From contig NZ_JNIS01000001.1 of NCBI RefSeq assembly GCF_000702625.1, positions 1,312,501 through 1,376,500 of the forward strand: a stretch of DNA of 64,000 nucleotides, written 5' to 3'. The notes beneath the pieces were generated by a model. That model had not been told where the DNA came from and made no database searches. It saw only the letters and a list, made by a program, of their open reading frames with translations. The DNA comes from Exiguobacterium oxidotolerans JCM 12280 (lineage in GTDB: Bacteria; Bacillota; Bacilli; Exiguobacteriales; Exiguobacteriaceae). Positions within the stretch are counted from its first letter, which is position 1. Each line of letters starts with the position of its first letter. Shown in pieces: positions 8,317-16,297 of this stretch. A program made the position numbers and the translations under genes.

Positions 8317-8850
8317 ATGCGCGCTCTTATCGTTATTGATTATACGTTTGATTTCGTCGCCGATGAAGGTAAGCTGACTTGCGGAAAACCGGGTCAACTC
8401 ATCGAAGGACGCATCGCATCGCTCATGGATGAATTTTCGACGAACGACTATGTCGTCATTGCAAACGACCTTCATGAAGAAGGCGACACATTCCATCCGG
8501 AAACCGTCCTCTTCCCGCCTCATAATATTCGAGGAACACACGGACGGGACTTATTCGGACAGGTCGCAGAGATGGCACGTGTTGCGGATCATGTCATCGA
8601 CAAGACGCGTTATAGCGCCTTTGCTGGGACGGACCTAGATTTACGTCTTCGTGAACGGCATATCACAGAAGTTCACCTCGTCGGCGTTTGTACAGACATC
8701 TGCATCTTGCACACCGCTGTCGACGCGTACAATCTCGGCTATAAAATCGTCGTCCATGCTGACGCCGTCGCCAGTTTCAATGCGGCCGGTCACGACTGGG
8801 CACTCACACACTTTAAACAATCGATCGGCGCAGAAGTCGTCGGCGAATAA
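8317..8850 (+). CDS. pncA: nicotinamidase (isochorismatase family)
   Basis: A 177-residue cysteine hydrolase converting nicotinamide to nicotinate for NAD salvage. The catalytic triad is visible: Asp8 (IVIDYTFDF), Lys96 (VIDKTRYSAF) and Cys129 (GVCTDICILHT). The metal ligands are Asp51, His53 and His60 in NDLHEEGDTFHPE. The start at ATG 8317 follows AAAGGGG; an upstream open stretch has no ribosome binding site. It is 16 bases before pncB, so the two consecutive steps of the Preiss-Handler salvage route are in one operon, as in B. subtilis. Confidence 0.92.
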   Translation: MRALIVIDYTFDFVADEGKLTCGKPGQLIEGRIASLMDEFSTNDYVVIANDLHEEGDTFHPETVLFPPHNIRGTHGRDLFGQVAEMARVADHVIDKTRYSAFAGTDLDLRLRERHITEVHLVGVCTDICILHTAVDAYNLGYKIVVHADAVASFNAAGHDWALTHFKQSIGAEVVGE

Positions 8851-8866
8851 GAAGGGATCTGTCTTC

Positions 8867-10318
8867 ATGTTACAACGTAATCTTGCACTTCATACTGACC
8901 TCTATCTTCCGAGATGGATGTATATCTATTGGAAGGAAGGACGTCATAATGAGCGTGCTGTTTTTGACGTCTATTACCGCAGCAATCCATTCGAAGGTGG
9001 TTATGTCGTCTTCGCCGGTCTTGAAAATATCATCGAATATATCCAGACACTTCACTTCACAGAAGAAGACATTACGTATCTTCAAACGATGATCGGGTTC
9101 CCGGATGAATTCAAGGATGAGTTACGTAACTTTAAATTCAATGGCTCTCTCTCGAGTGTGAGAGAAGGCGAAATCGTCTTCCCGAACGAACCGTTAGTCC
9201 GGATTGAAGCACGGATTTTCGAAGCGAAGTTACTGCAAACGGCCATCTTGAACATCGCCAATCACGAATCGTTGATTGCGACGAAATACGCGCGAATCCG
9301 TCAGTCAGCGCCAGGCGCGAAATTCCTCGAAGCCGGTTCACGCCGCGCTCAAGGAATCGATGCTGCTTACTTCGGAACACGTGCCTCTTATTTAGCCGGG
9401 TTCGACGTGACAAGTCTCGCGTCTGCCGGCCGCGACTTTGGTATCCCGTGCGGCGGAACGATGGAGCATGCAGATATCCAGTTCCATGATGATGAGTTGA
9501 CGGCTTTCCGGACGTTCGCGTCGCATTATCCGGATCAAGCGACACTGCTCGTCGATACGTACGATACGCTTAAAAGTGGACTCCCGAATGCGATCACGGT
9601 CGCAAAAGAACTCGCAGCAGACGGACATAAGTTACGCGGGATTCGAATCGATTCCGGCGACTTATCCTACCTATCAAAACGCGCCCGGAAGATGCTTGAT
9701 GAAGCTGGCTTACTCGACGTCGAAATCGTCCTGTCTGGTGATTTAGACGAATATGTCATTCAAGACCTTCGAATCCAAGGGGCACAGGCAAACACCTTCC
9801 TCGTCGGAACACGCGGCATCACGGCGTATGAACAACCGGCGCTCGGCATGGTTTATAAACTCGTCGCCCGCGAAATTGACGGCGAACTTGCACCCGTCAT
9901 CAAAGTTTCATCTTCAAAAGCAAAGACGACGACACCGCATATCAAGGAAGCGTACCGCATCGTCGACCCGGAAACGAACAAGTTCAAAGGGGACTACATC
10001 ACGTTACTCGATGAAGATCCGAGTCAACTCGATTTCGTCGACTTGATTGACGTCCGCGATCCGTCGTTCCGCAACCGGATTGAAAACTTCAAGGTCGAGC
10101 GGTTACTGGCTCCAATCTTCAAGGATGGTGAACTCGTGTATACCGTTCCGACGATTGAAGAAAGTCGTCAGTTCCATGAACAGCAAATCGGACGTCTGTG
10201 GGAAGAGTACAAACGTCTACGTCTACCTGAAATCTATGCCGTCACGTTCAGCGACCGTCTCTGGAAACTGAAACTCGACATGATTCGGAAGACACGCCTC
10301 GCAAGTGGCGTAAAATAA
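8867..10318 (+). CDS. pncB: nicotinate phosphoribosyltransferase
   Basis: A 483-residue protein of family length. Conserved stretches include TDLYLPRWMYIYW near the start, FEAKLLQTAILNIANHESLI, AKFLEAGSRRAQGIDAAYFG, the phosphate-binding GIRIDSGDLSYLSKRAR, and LVGTRGITAYEQPALGMVYK. It makes nicotinate mononucleotide from nicotinate and PRPP with ATP. The chosen ATG follows an AAGGGA site and lies 16 bases after the pncA stop. The gene ends just before an interspersed repeat. Confidence 0.93.
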   Translation: MLQRNLALHTDLYLPRWMYIYWKEGRHNERAVFDVYYRSNPFEGGYVVFAGLENIIEYIQTLHFTEEDITYLQTMIGFPDEFKDELRNFKFNGSLSSVREGEIVFPNEPLVRIEARIFEAKLLQTAILNIANHESLIATKYARIRQSAPGAKFLEAGSRRAQGIDAAYFGTRASYLAGFDVTSLASAGRDFGIPCGGTMEHADIQFHDDELTAFRTFASHYPDQATLLVDTYDTLKSGLPNAITVAKELAADGHKLRGIRIDSGDLSYLSKRARKMLDEAGLLDVEIVLSGDLDEYVIQDLRIQGAQANTFLVGTRGITAYEQPALGMVYKLVAREIDGELAPVIKVSSSKAKTTTPHIKEAYRIVDPETNKFKGDYITLLDEDPSQLDFVDLIDVRDPSFRNRIENFKVERLLAPIFKDGELVYTVPTIEESRQFHEQQIGRLWEEYKRLRLPEIYAVTFSDRLWKLKLDMIRKTRLASGVK

Positions 10319-10356
10319 CAAAATCAAGTAGCCTCAAGAATCAAGCTTCTTGATGG

Positions 10357-10631
10357 ACGTGCGTTAAAAACGCACTTTTCCCCGTAGGAGTCAAAGAAAC
10401 GTGACGCTTTTTAGGGCATACCATGACGGAAATCCAGTCATGCAGACACTTTAGAGCGCAAGCCGTCTCGAATCGCTTTTAAAGCGAAAAGTAATCGGTC
10501 GCGACCCTGCAGCTCTGCTGTAGCGGCGTGACCGATTGCCGATTTAAAGACGAGGCGAGACAGGGAAGCACGAACGGATTGCCTCTCGATATCGCATGTT
10601 CACGTTTCATAATCATTTTTCTATACGCTAA
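10357..10631 (-). repeat. structured interspersed repeat, copy A (minus orientation, truncated)
   Basis: Read on the minus strand this region aligns with the copies at 48351 and 60407: the left end (TAGCGTATAGAAAAATGATT) matches TAGCGTGTAGACAAACTCTT, then GAGAGGCAATCCG, CTTCCCTGTCTCGCCTCGTC, CTACAGCAGAGCTGCAGGGT, and the conserved core AAAAGCGTCACGTTTC and GACTCCTACGGGGAAAAGTG. The right third present in the other copies is missing after the GTTTTTAACGCACG hairpin. The left end abuts the terminator of the gene at 10644. It fills most of the 325-base gap between convergent genes. Confidence 0.8.
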
Positions 10632-10663
10632 AAACAGCCCGCTTCAACTGAAGTGGGCTGTTT
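10630..10663 (-). terminator. terminator of the membrane protein gene at 10644
   Basis: On the minus strand ACAGCCCACTTCAGTTGAAG pairs within itself and with CGGGCTGT, followed by TTTTT. It overlaps the end of the gene. Confidence 0.75.
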
Positions 10664-10973
10664 CATTTGGACGTGCAGTCATTTTGGCTGTCGCTTGTTC
10701 CATTTGTTGACGAAAGTACCACGCAAAACCAAGCGCACCTCCGATGAAGACGATATAGGTAATCCGTTGACCGAACTCAGCAAGAGAATCGGCGTAAAAG
10801 ATGCTAATTAAATGATCACTTCCACTGATAAGAAGCAAACAGGCGATCAGGAGCGCTATGCGGTACGCAAGCGTCGGGCGATCTTTTGGCTCAGCATGCC
10901 AATACATGATGATGTGATGGGCAAGTAAGATAATCCCCACGATCCCTAATATTCCTATAAGTGCTTGCGGCAT
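10644..10973 (-). CDS. small membrane protein of unknown function
   Basis: A 109-residue protein with three predicted hydrophobic segments (LIGILGIVGIILLAHHIIMY, IALLIACLLLISG, ITYIVFIGGALGFAWYF) and a polar C-terminal tail (QQMEQATAKMTARPNE). I do not recognise the family. It lies alone between a repeat element and the convergent-free upstream YwpF-like gene (divergent). An AGGAGG-like site (CAGGAGGACC) precedes the ATG. Confidence 0.7.
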   Translation of the reverse strand: MPQALIGILGIVGIILLAHHIIMYWHAEPKDRPTLAYRIALLIACLLLISGSDHLISIFYADSLAEFGQRITYIVFIGGALGFAWYFRQQMEQATAKMTARPNETAHFS

Positions 10974-11116
10974 AATAAACGGTCCTCCTGTTTCTGATTT
11001 CTAGTTCCATTTAAACATAGTTCGACTCGAAGACGTTACGAAAAGTTTCGCGCAGGCGACAGACTCACGTTATACTGAAGAAAATCACGTACGAACAACA
11101 AAAGGAGGAGTTCTTT

Positions 11117-11608
11117 TTGAAAACCTTTAAATTGTGTACATTACGTATTCTCATGGATGAATCAGGGCGAGACACGACAATCCCCGTTCAGATTAAAGAT
11201 GGGCTGACGGTGAGTACCGACCAAACTGCCCAGTGGGTCGCTGAAATCGTCGTCACCGAAGCCGATCAACCGATTCTGAAAGAACTGTTCGAGAAAAAGC
11301 TACGCGCTTTGATTGAAATCACGATTTCACGGCCGGACAATGACCCCGCCGCCATGATCGTCACGCCTTATGAAAGTACGCAATTGAGCGAAGGCGTCTC
11401 TTATCTCTTTACCGGTAAGATGGTCATGATGAAAAATGATTTATCCGAATCGATTTTACGTGAAGTCGTCGAAGACAACTTTACTGGCGAAGAGCTGATT
11501 CAAGAATATAAAGACCGACGCTCTAAACGTGGTGCGCACATCACGAGCATCGCGAAAGAAACGTTTAAACAGTACTTACAAGAACACCCGGCAATCGTCG
11601 AAGGATGA
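11117..11608 (+). CDS. YwpF-like protein
   Basis: A 163-residue soluble protein starting MKTFKLCTLRILMDE, with alternating strands (WVAEIVVTEADQPILKELF, LIEITISRPDNDPAAMIVT) that resemble the YwpF family of Bacillales, whose function is unknown. The start follows AAAGGAGGAG. The gene ends three bases before the stop of the convergent phosphatase gene, and no separate terminator hairpin fits between them. Confidence 0.6.
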   Translation: MKTFKLCTLRILMDESGRDTTIPVQIKDGLTVSTDQTAQWVAEIVVTEADQPILKELFEKKLRALIEITISRPDNDPAAMIVTPYESTQLSEGVSYLFTGKMVMMKNDLSESILREVVEDNFTGEELIQEYKDRRSKRGAHITSIAKETFKQYLQEHPAIVEG

Positions 11609-11611
11609 TGC

Positions 11612-12187
11612 TCAAATTGTGATATGGTCCGCTACATTAATCCGCTCAATCTCATAACGGTCAGAAAAGCGAATGTAATTCGCACATGCATTTTTTAATG
11701 GTGTCCGGTAACTGAACGTCTCATCAATCGAGGAGAGTGCCGCTTTAATCGTATGCGAATGGCAGACGACTAAGAGGCGTTTTCCTCGATATTTTTCTGT
11801 CATTTCTTCAACTGCACTGAAGACACGACGTTGAATCTCCGCTTCCGTTTCAAGCCCCGGCACGCGTTTTGCATCATTTGCCTGCACTGCTTCGTAAATT
11901 CCGGCGACCGGTTCACCAGAAGCCGTTCCGAATTCGCGCTCGACAAGCCGTTCATCCGTTTCCGTCAAGCTTAGACCGATCGATTGACCAATGATTTCAG
12001 CCGTTTCGACAGCTCGTGATAGCGGACTTGAAATCAAGACGTCCCACTGTTCTTCTGCCAGGTAAGCAGCACTGAGGGCCGCCTGTTTTCTACCGGTCTC
12101 GTTAAGTGGTATATCTTCACGCCCTTGAATCCGCTCGTTTAAGTTCCAGTCCGTTTGACCGTGTCGTACTAAACAAATTTCCGTCAT
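11612..12187 (-). CDS. histidine phosphatase family protein (phosphoglycerate mutase-like)
   Basis: A 191-residue protein with the family signature LVRHGQTDWNLNERIQG at the N-terminus, giving the phospho-accepting histidine and the RHG motif, and the second catalytic histidine in LLVVCHSHTIKAAL. Residues NETGRKQAALSAAYL and SPLSRAVETAEII are typical of cobC/GpmB-like broad phosphatases. The start at 12187 has AAGGAG eight bases upstream; a longer in-frame opening upstream overlaps the next gene and has no site. The exact substrate cannot be deduced. Confidence 0.88.
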   Translation of the reverse strand: MTEICLVRHGQTDWNLNERIQGREDIPLNETGRKQAALSAAYLAEEQWDVLISSPLSRAVETAEIIGQSIGLSLTETDERLVEREFGTASGEPVAGIYEAVQANDAKRVPGLETEAEIQRRVFSAVEEMTEKYRGKRLLVVCHSHTIKAALSSIDETFSYRTPLKNACANYIRFSDRYEIERINVADHITI

Positions 12188-12233
12188 TTTGCAGTCTCCT
12201 TCTAAAGAAATATGACTGATTGTATCATGTTTC

Positions 12234-13193
12234 CTAATGAAGCGTCTCTCGTTTCGGTAAGATGAGCACGTGACAACTGAAGGCTTCGATTCGTTCGAGT
12301 AAACGTTCAATCTTGAGCGGATTTTCAGTTTGGGCAAAGCTCGCCAGCGAATGCGTACCATTTGGGAAAGAGAATAATCGAACATCCGCCCCAACATCCG
12401 CTCCCTTCTCAACGAAATGGAGTGCTTGAGCAAACGGGACGATTGGATCTTTTTTTCCGTGCAACAACATGATTGGCGGCGAGTCAGAACTTAAATGTGT
12501 CGCCGGGGAGACACGCGTCATCAGCTGTCGCCATTCTTCCCGTCCGCCGCCATAAAACTTGATATGGGCAATCCAGGTTTGAATGAACTTAAACAACAGA
12601 AAATTCGTCGGCGGATATAGGGCGATGACTCCACTGATTAAAGGGAGATGCGATTCCGCCTGTTCGCCGATAAATTCAGTCGGAGCAAGTGCCGTCGTCA
12701 ACATTAAGGCACCACCTGCTGAATCACCCCATAAAAGCATCCGACCGCGCGCGATGCGCAATTCATCCGCTTGTTGATTTAAAAAACATAAGGCATCTCG
12801 AACATCTTCAAGGTTATCCGGAAAATAGCTGCCATCCTCAAATAAACGATAGTCGATGCTACAAACGGCAATTCCGAGTTCTAAAAACCGGTCGATGATT
12901 GGAGCAAAACTAAACACATCATCACGGTTCCCACGAACGAATGCGCCGCCATGAGCATAAATCGCGACCGGAAACGGTCCTTCTCCCGGCGGATAATAGA
13001 TATCTAACGTCAAGTCCTGCTGATTGACCGTCTTGTATAAAAGATTTCGTGGTGCTAATTGCTTTTCGGTAAGCGGCAAGACCGGCTCCGTCCATCTCAG
13101 TAAGGCTCCATAATTATTCCAAATGCTCGCACCAGCAGCAGCCGTCGTCAAAATAGCGGCTCCACCCATCAACCATGCTGTTTCACGTTTCAC
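12234..13193 (-). CDS. alpha/beta hydrolase (carboxylesterase/lipase-like), membrane-anchored
   Basis: A 319-residue protein. After an N-terminal hydrophobic segment (AWLMGGAAILTTAAAGASIW) it has the esterase oxyanion motif AIYAHGGAFVRG, the nucleophile elbow LLWGDSAGGALML, the acid in HGKKDPIVPF and the histidine in FPNGTHSLAS. This is the HGG-type (hormone-sensitive-lipase/BD-FAE) hydrolase pattern. The start is GTG 13193 because GGAGG lies seven bases before it; an ATG seven codons upstream sits before that ribosome binding site. The hydrophobic N-terminus suggests export or anchoring. Confidence 0.85.
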   Translation of the reverse strand: MKRETAWLMGGAAILTTAAAGASIWNNYGALLRWTEPVLPLTEKQLAPRNLLYKTVNQQDLTLDIYYPPGEGPFPVAIYAHGGAFVRGNRDDVFSFAPIIDRFLELGIAVCSIDYRLFEDGSYFPDNLEDVRDALCFLNQQADELRIARGRMLLWGDSAGGALMLTTALAPTEFIGEQAESHLPLISGVIALYPPTNFLLFKFIQTWIAHIKFYGGGREEWRQLMTRVSPATHLSSDSPPIMLLHGKKDPIVPFAQALHFVEKGADVGADVRLFSFPNGTHSLASFAQTENPLKIERLLERIEAFSCHVLILPKRETLH

Positions 13194-13280
13194 CTCACCA
13201 CCTCCAAGGCTCATTCCGATTTCTCTTCTACTCTTCTCTTACCCGATTTATTTTGAACTAGAACTTCACAACATTCCGAC

Positions 13281-13340
13281 TTGACGCTTTAATTTTCGTC
13301 GGATATAGTTAGAAAGTCCAAATCGGAACAATTACGTTTT
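13281..13340 (+). promoter_or_regulatory. promoter and Zur-box-like operator of the zinc-binding lipoprotein gene
   Basis: TTGACG (13281-13286), 17 bases and TATAGT (13304-13309) form a sigma-A promoter. At 13320-13340 AAATCGGAACAATTACGTTTT matches the Bacillus Zur box (AAATCGTAATNATTACGATTT) with few changes, just downstream of the expected transcription start. Its length is 21 positions. Confidence 0.65.
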
Positions 13341-13364
13341 AATAATCTTGGAGGTTTTATTCAT

Positions 13365-14336
13365 ATGAAAAAACTAATTACAGCATTCACCGTTGCAACC
13401 ATGAGCGCAAGTCTTCTTGCTGCGTGCGGGTCATCGTCTTCATCAGATTCGAGTGACGATGGTAAACTACAGGTTTATACTTCGACGTTCGCCACGGCAG
13501 CCATCGCCAAAGAAATTGGTGGAAAGGACGTTCAGGTCGAAATGATCGTTCCACCTGGCGCCGATCCGCATTCGTATGAGCCGACTCCGAAGCAACTGAC
13601 GACGATTGCGAAAGCCGATCTATTTTTACTTACCGGCACAACCCTTGAGCCGTACTCTGAAAAGATTAAGGAAAGTTTAGCCGGTAATTCCATCCGTTTT
13701 GTCGAGACAAGTAAAAATATCGACTTACTCGAGGCTTCCGCTTCGCTTCATACGCACGAAGAAGACGGACACGATGACCATGATGATCACGAGGCTGAAG
13801 AAGCGTCGCATGACCATGGACAATACGATCCGCATGTTTGGCTCGACCCGAACAACGCCAAGAAAATGGCTGACTCGATTACGACCGCGTTAGCAAAGGA
13901 AGCACCTGACCGGAAGGATGCGTTCGAAAAAAACCTCGCACTCTTTAATAAACAGGCAGATGAACTCGACCAAAACTTACAAAAGGCCGTTGACTCCGGT
14001 TCAAAAAAAGAGTTACTCGTCACTCATGCAGCGTATGGATATCTTGCAGAGCGGTATGGTTTCGAGCAACTCCCGATTGCCGGTATCTCGCCGTCTGACG
14101 AACCGTCACAAAAGCAACTCGCCGCAATCGTCAAAGAAGCTAAGTTACATGACTTACACTATATCGCCTTCGAAGAGACGGTGTCGCCAAAGGTCGCCCG
14201 TGTCATCCAAAAAGAAATCGGTGCCGAATCGATTACGATCCATAACCTCGAGTCCGTCACAAAAGAACAACAAGATCAATCCTATTTTGATTTGATGAAT
14301 GAAAACGTCACGACACTCAAACAGGCACTGCAGTAA
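13365..14336 (+). CDS. zinc ABC transporter substrate-binding lipoprotein (ZnuA/AdcA-like)
   Basis: A 323-residue cluster A-I binding protein. It has a lipoprotein signal (SASLLAACGSS lipobox). Metal ligands are expected at His69 (GADPHSYEPT), in YDPHVWLDPNN, LLVTHAAYGYLAER and the C-terminal acidic residue. A His/Asp-rich loop (HTHEEDGHDDHDDHEAEE region, followed by SHDHGQ) is typical for zinc-specific members. No ATPase or permease gene is adjacent, so the partner genes are elsewhere. The Zur-like box upstream supports zinc regulation. The start has TTGGAGG eight bases upstream. Confidence 0.9.
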   Translation: MKKLITAFTVATMSASLLAACGSSSSSDSSDDGKLQVYTSTFATAAIAKEIGGKDVQVEMIVPPGADPHSYEPTPKQLTTIAKADLFLLTGTTLEPYSEKIKESLAGNSIRFVETSKNIDLLEASASLHTHEEDGHDDHDDHEAEEASHDHGQYDPHVWLDPNNAKKMADSITTALAKEAPDRKDAFEKNLALFNKQADELDQNLQKAVDSGSKKELLVTHAAYGYLAERYGFEQLPIAGISPSDEPSQKQLAAIVKEAKLHDLHYIAFEETVSPKVARVIQKEIGAESITIHNLESVTKEQQDQSYFDLMNENVTTLKQALQ

Positions 14337-14343
14337 GGTGCTG

Positions 14344-14372
14344 TTGACAAGCATTAAAAGATACGTTACGGT
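14344..14372 (+). promoter_or_regulatory. promoter of the SAM-riboswitch transcript
   Basis: A perfect TTGACA at 14344-14349, 17 bases, then TACGGT, located about 30 bases before the riboswitch P1 stem. Confidence 0.5.
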
Positions 14373-14400
14373 AGAAAACGTATTTTAAACAACTAAATGA

Positions 14401-14510
14401 CTTCTTTTTATCGCGAGAAACGGAGGGACTGGCCCAATGATGTTTCGGCAGCGGACGATTGATTCGTACTGTGCCAAATCCAGCAAGCTACGGCTTGAGA
14501 GATAAGAAGA
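14401..14510 (+). ncRNA. SAM-I (S-box) riboswitch
   Basis: The classical S-box core is present: P1 formed by CTTCTTTTTATC and GATAAGAAG, then GAGAAACGGAGGGACTGGCC, the CCAATGATGTTTCGGCAGC element, a variable hairpin, GTGCCAAATCCAGCAAGC and the closing CGGCTTGAGAGATAAGA. It is followed by a terminator and then the NhaC-type transporter gene, so transcription should be ended when S-adenosylmethionine is abundant. Confidence 0.93.
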
Positions 14511-14524
14511 GCGTCTTTTTCAGT

Positions 14525-14561
14525 AAAGACCTCCTTCTTTCTTGCGAAGGGGTCTTTTTTT
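14525..14561 (+). terminator. riboswitch-controlled terminator
   Basis: AAGACC-T-CCTTC pairs with GAAGGGGTCTT, followed by a run of seven T. It is the expression platform of the SAM riboswitch. Confidence 0.85.
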
Positions 14562-14589
14562 GTATGCTGAAGAAATGGAGTGATTCGAC

Positions 14590-15897
14590 ATGAACGAAAC
14601 GATTACACCGAACAAATGGGCTTTGTTGCCCTTGTTCGTTTTCCTTGTATTATTCATCGGTGCAGGAATCTTCTACAACGACTTTTACAAATTCCCAATC
14701 TTGATTGCAGCGTTGATTGCCTTGATTTTTGCTGCTGCGACAGCTAAAGGAGACATCAACCAGACGGTCGAGCGGATTGCCCGCGGTGCCGGTAACCCGG
14801 ACATCATGATCATGGTCTTCATCTTTTTACTTGCCGGTACGTTTTCCGGAACAGCGAATGCGATTGGAGCGATTGATGCGACCGTCAATGCCGCACTCAG
14901 CTTCCTACCCCAGTCGCTCCTGATGAGTGGATTGTTCATCATCGCCGCTTTCATCTCGATGGCGATGGGGACTTCGACCGGGACGATCGCTGCCCTCGCC
15001 CCGATTGCCCTTGGGATTCATGACGCGACGGGTGTCAATGTCGCACTCGCCGCTGCTGCCGTCGTCGGTGGAGCAATGTTCGGTGACAACTTATCGTTCA
15101 TCTCCGATACGACGATCGCAGCCGTCCGGACACAAAAAACGAACATGCGTGATAAATTCAGAACGAACTTTTTAATCGTCTTGCCTGCTGCTATCATCAC
15201 TGTCATCTTACTTGCCTTCGTATCAGGCGCCGGAGATGTCGTCGAAGCAAAGGCGTTCGACTTCTATAAGTTGATTCCGTATCTTTCCGTCATCGTGCTC
15301 GCACTTTTCGGTGTCAACGTCATTCTCGTCTTACTCGGCGGGACATTGTTGACAGGGATCATCGGGATGATCGACGGAAGCTTCGGATTAAGTGGCTTTG
15401 TTCTCGCGATGTCTGACGGATTGATGGGGATGGCAGAAATCTCCATCTTGACGTTACTGATGGGCGGACTCGTTAGCCTGATCACCTATAACGGCGGAAT
15501 TGCTTATCTCAAAGAAACGCTGACACGAAAAATCTCCAAGCGCCGGGGAGCGGAGTTCAGTATGGCTGCCCTCGTCAGTGCAATGAATCTCGCAACAGCG
15601 AATAACACGATTTCGATTCTTGTCGCAGGACCGCTCGCCGCTGAAATCGCGGATACGTACGACATCGATCGGAAGAAGTCAGCCAGTATCCTCGACCTCT
15701 TTTCCTGTGGTGTCCAAGGAATCATCCCGTACGGAGCACAACTTTTGATTGCCGCCGAACTGACAAAAACGGCATCTCCCGAACTGATTCCATATTTGTT
15801 CTATCCGTTTCTGTTGTTCATTTGTGGATCGCTCGCAATCTTCTTCGGATTCCCACGCCGGAAGTCCGATACAGCACAGAAAAAAAGCATCTCGTAA
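14590..15897 (+). CDS. NhaC-family transporter, probable methionine transporter (MetT-like)
   Basis: A 435-residue protein with about twelve hydrophobic segments and the NhaC/Na+:H+ antiporter superfamily motifs (GTFSGTANAIGAIDATVNAA, AFISMAMGTSTGTIAALAPI, MFGDNLSFISDTTIAA, FSCGVQGIIPYGAQLLIAA). The upstream S-box riboswitch links it to methionine metabolism; comparative work on Gram-positive methionine regulons described MetT transporters of this superfamily. Methionine uptake is therefore an inference from regulation, while the transporter family is clear. AATGGAG precedes the ATG. Confidence 0.85.
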   Translation: MNETITPNKWALLPLFVFLVLFIGAGIFYNDFYKFPILIAALIALIFAAATAKGDINQTVERIARGAGNPDIMIMVFIFLLAGTFSGTANAIGAIDATVNAALSFLPQSLLMSGLFIIAAFISMAMGTSTGTIAALAPIALGIHDATGVNVALAAAAVVGGAMFGDNLSFISDTTIAAVRTQKTNMRDKFRTNFLIVLPAAIITVILLAFVSGAGDVVEAKAFDFYKLIPYLSVIVLALFGVNVILVLLGGTLLTGIIGMIDGSFGLSGFVLAMSDGLMGMAEISILTLLMGGLVSLITYNGGIAYLKETLTRKISKRRGAEFSMAALVSAMNLATANNTISILVAGPLAAEIADTYDIDRKKSASILDLFSCGVQGIIPYGAQLLIAAELTKTASPELIPYLFYPFLLFICGSLAIFFGFPRRKSDTAQKKSIS

Positions 15898-15902
15898 AAT
15901 AA

Positions 15903-15941
15903 ACAGCCCCGTCGCATTTTCTGCGACGGGGCTTACTTTTA
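15903..15941. terminator. bidirectional terminator
   Basis: A perfect 12-base stem AGCCCCGTCGCA/TGCGACGGGGCT with a five-base loop and T-rich flanks, between the convergent transporter gene and the small gene at 15939. Confidence 0.85.
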
Positions 15942-16139
15942 TTTACGTTTTTCTTGACGATTCAAAATGAAATAAGCAATCGCCGGAAGTGGGAATTGAA
16001 CGAGCCCAGCTCCACCCCATACCCACGGGTTACGTCCTGTCTTGCGGGCACCAAGGAAAAGGAACGTGGCTTGAGCGCCTAATAACGCAGCAATGCTTGT
16101 CCAAACTCCATTTGGTACTTTTTTAATCGATTTCACCAT
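15939..16139 (-). CDS. small membrane protein, possible general stress gene
   Basis: A 66-residue protein with two hydrophobic stretches (VWTSIAALLGAQATFLFLGA and WGGAGLVQFPLPAIAYFIL) and a basic C-terminus (NRQEKRK). No family recognised. An AGAGGTG site precedes the ATG. A good sigma-B-type promoter lies upstream, so it may be induced by stress. Confidence 0.65.
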   Translation of the reverse strand: MVKSIKKVPNGVWTSIAALLGAQATFLFLGARKTGRNPWVWGGAGLVQFPLPAIAYFILNRQEKRK

Positions 16140-16197
16140 GATTTTACACCTCTCTTCATTTATGCGTCAGTAGACTTTCTTCTCTTTCCCATTCTAT

Positions 16198-16222
16198 ATT
16201 CCCTGCTTATGAGCATCAAAAC
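16198..16222 (-). promoter_or_regulatory. sigma-B-type promoter of the small membrane protein gene
   Basis: On the minus strand GTTTTG, 13 bases, GGGAAT. Both hexamers and the spacing fit sigma-B promoters; it lies 59 bases before the start codon. Confidence 0.55.
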
Positions 16223-16297
16223 AGATGTTCTTCTGACTTCATGCTAAACTGAACAGGCAAATCCATATTCTAGTTCTATTGAAGGAGGAGTATACAC

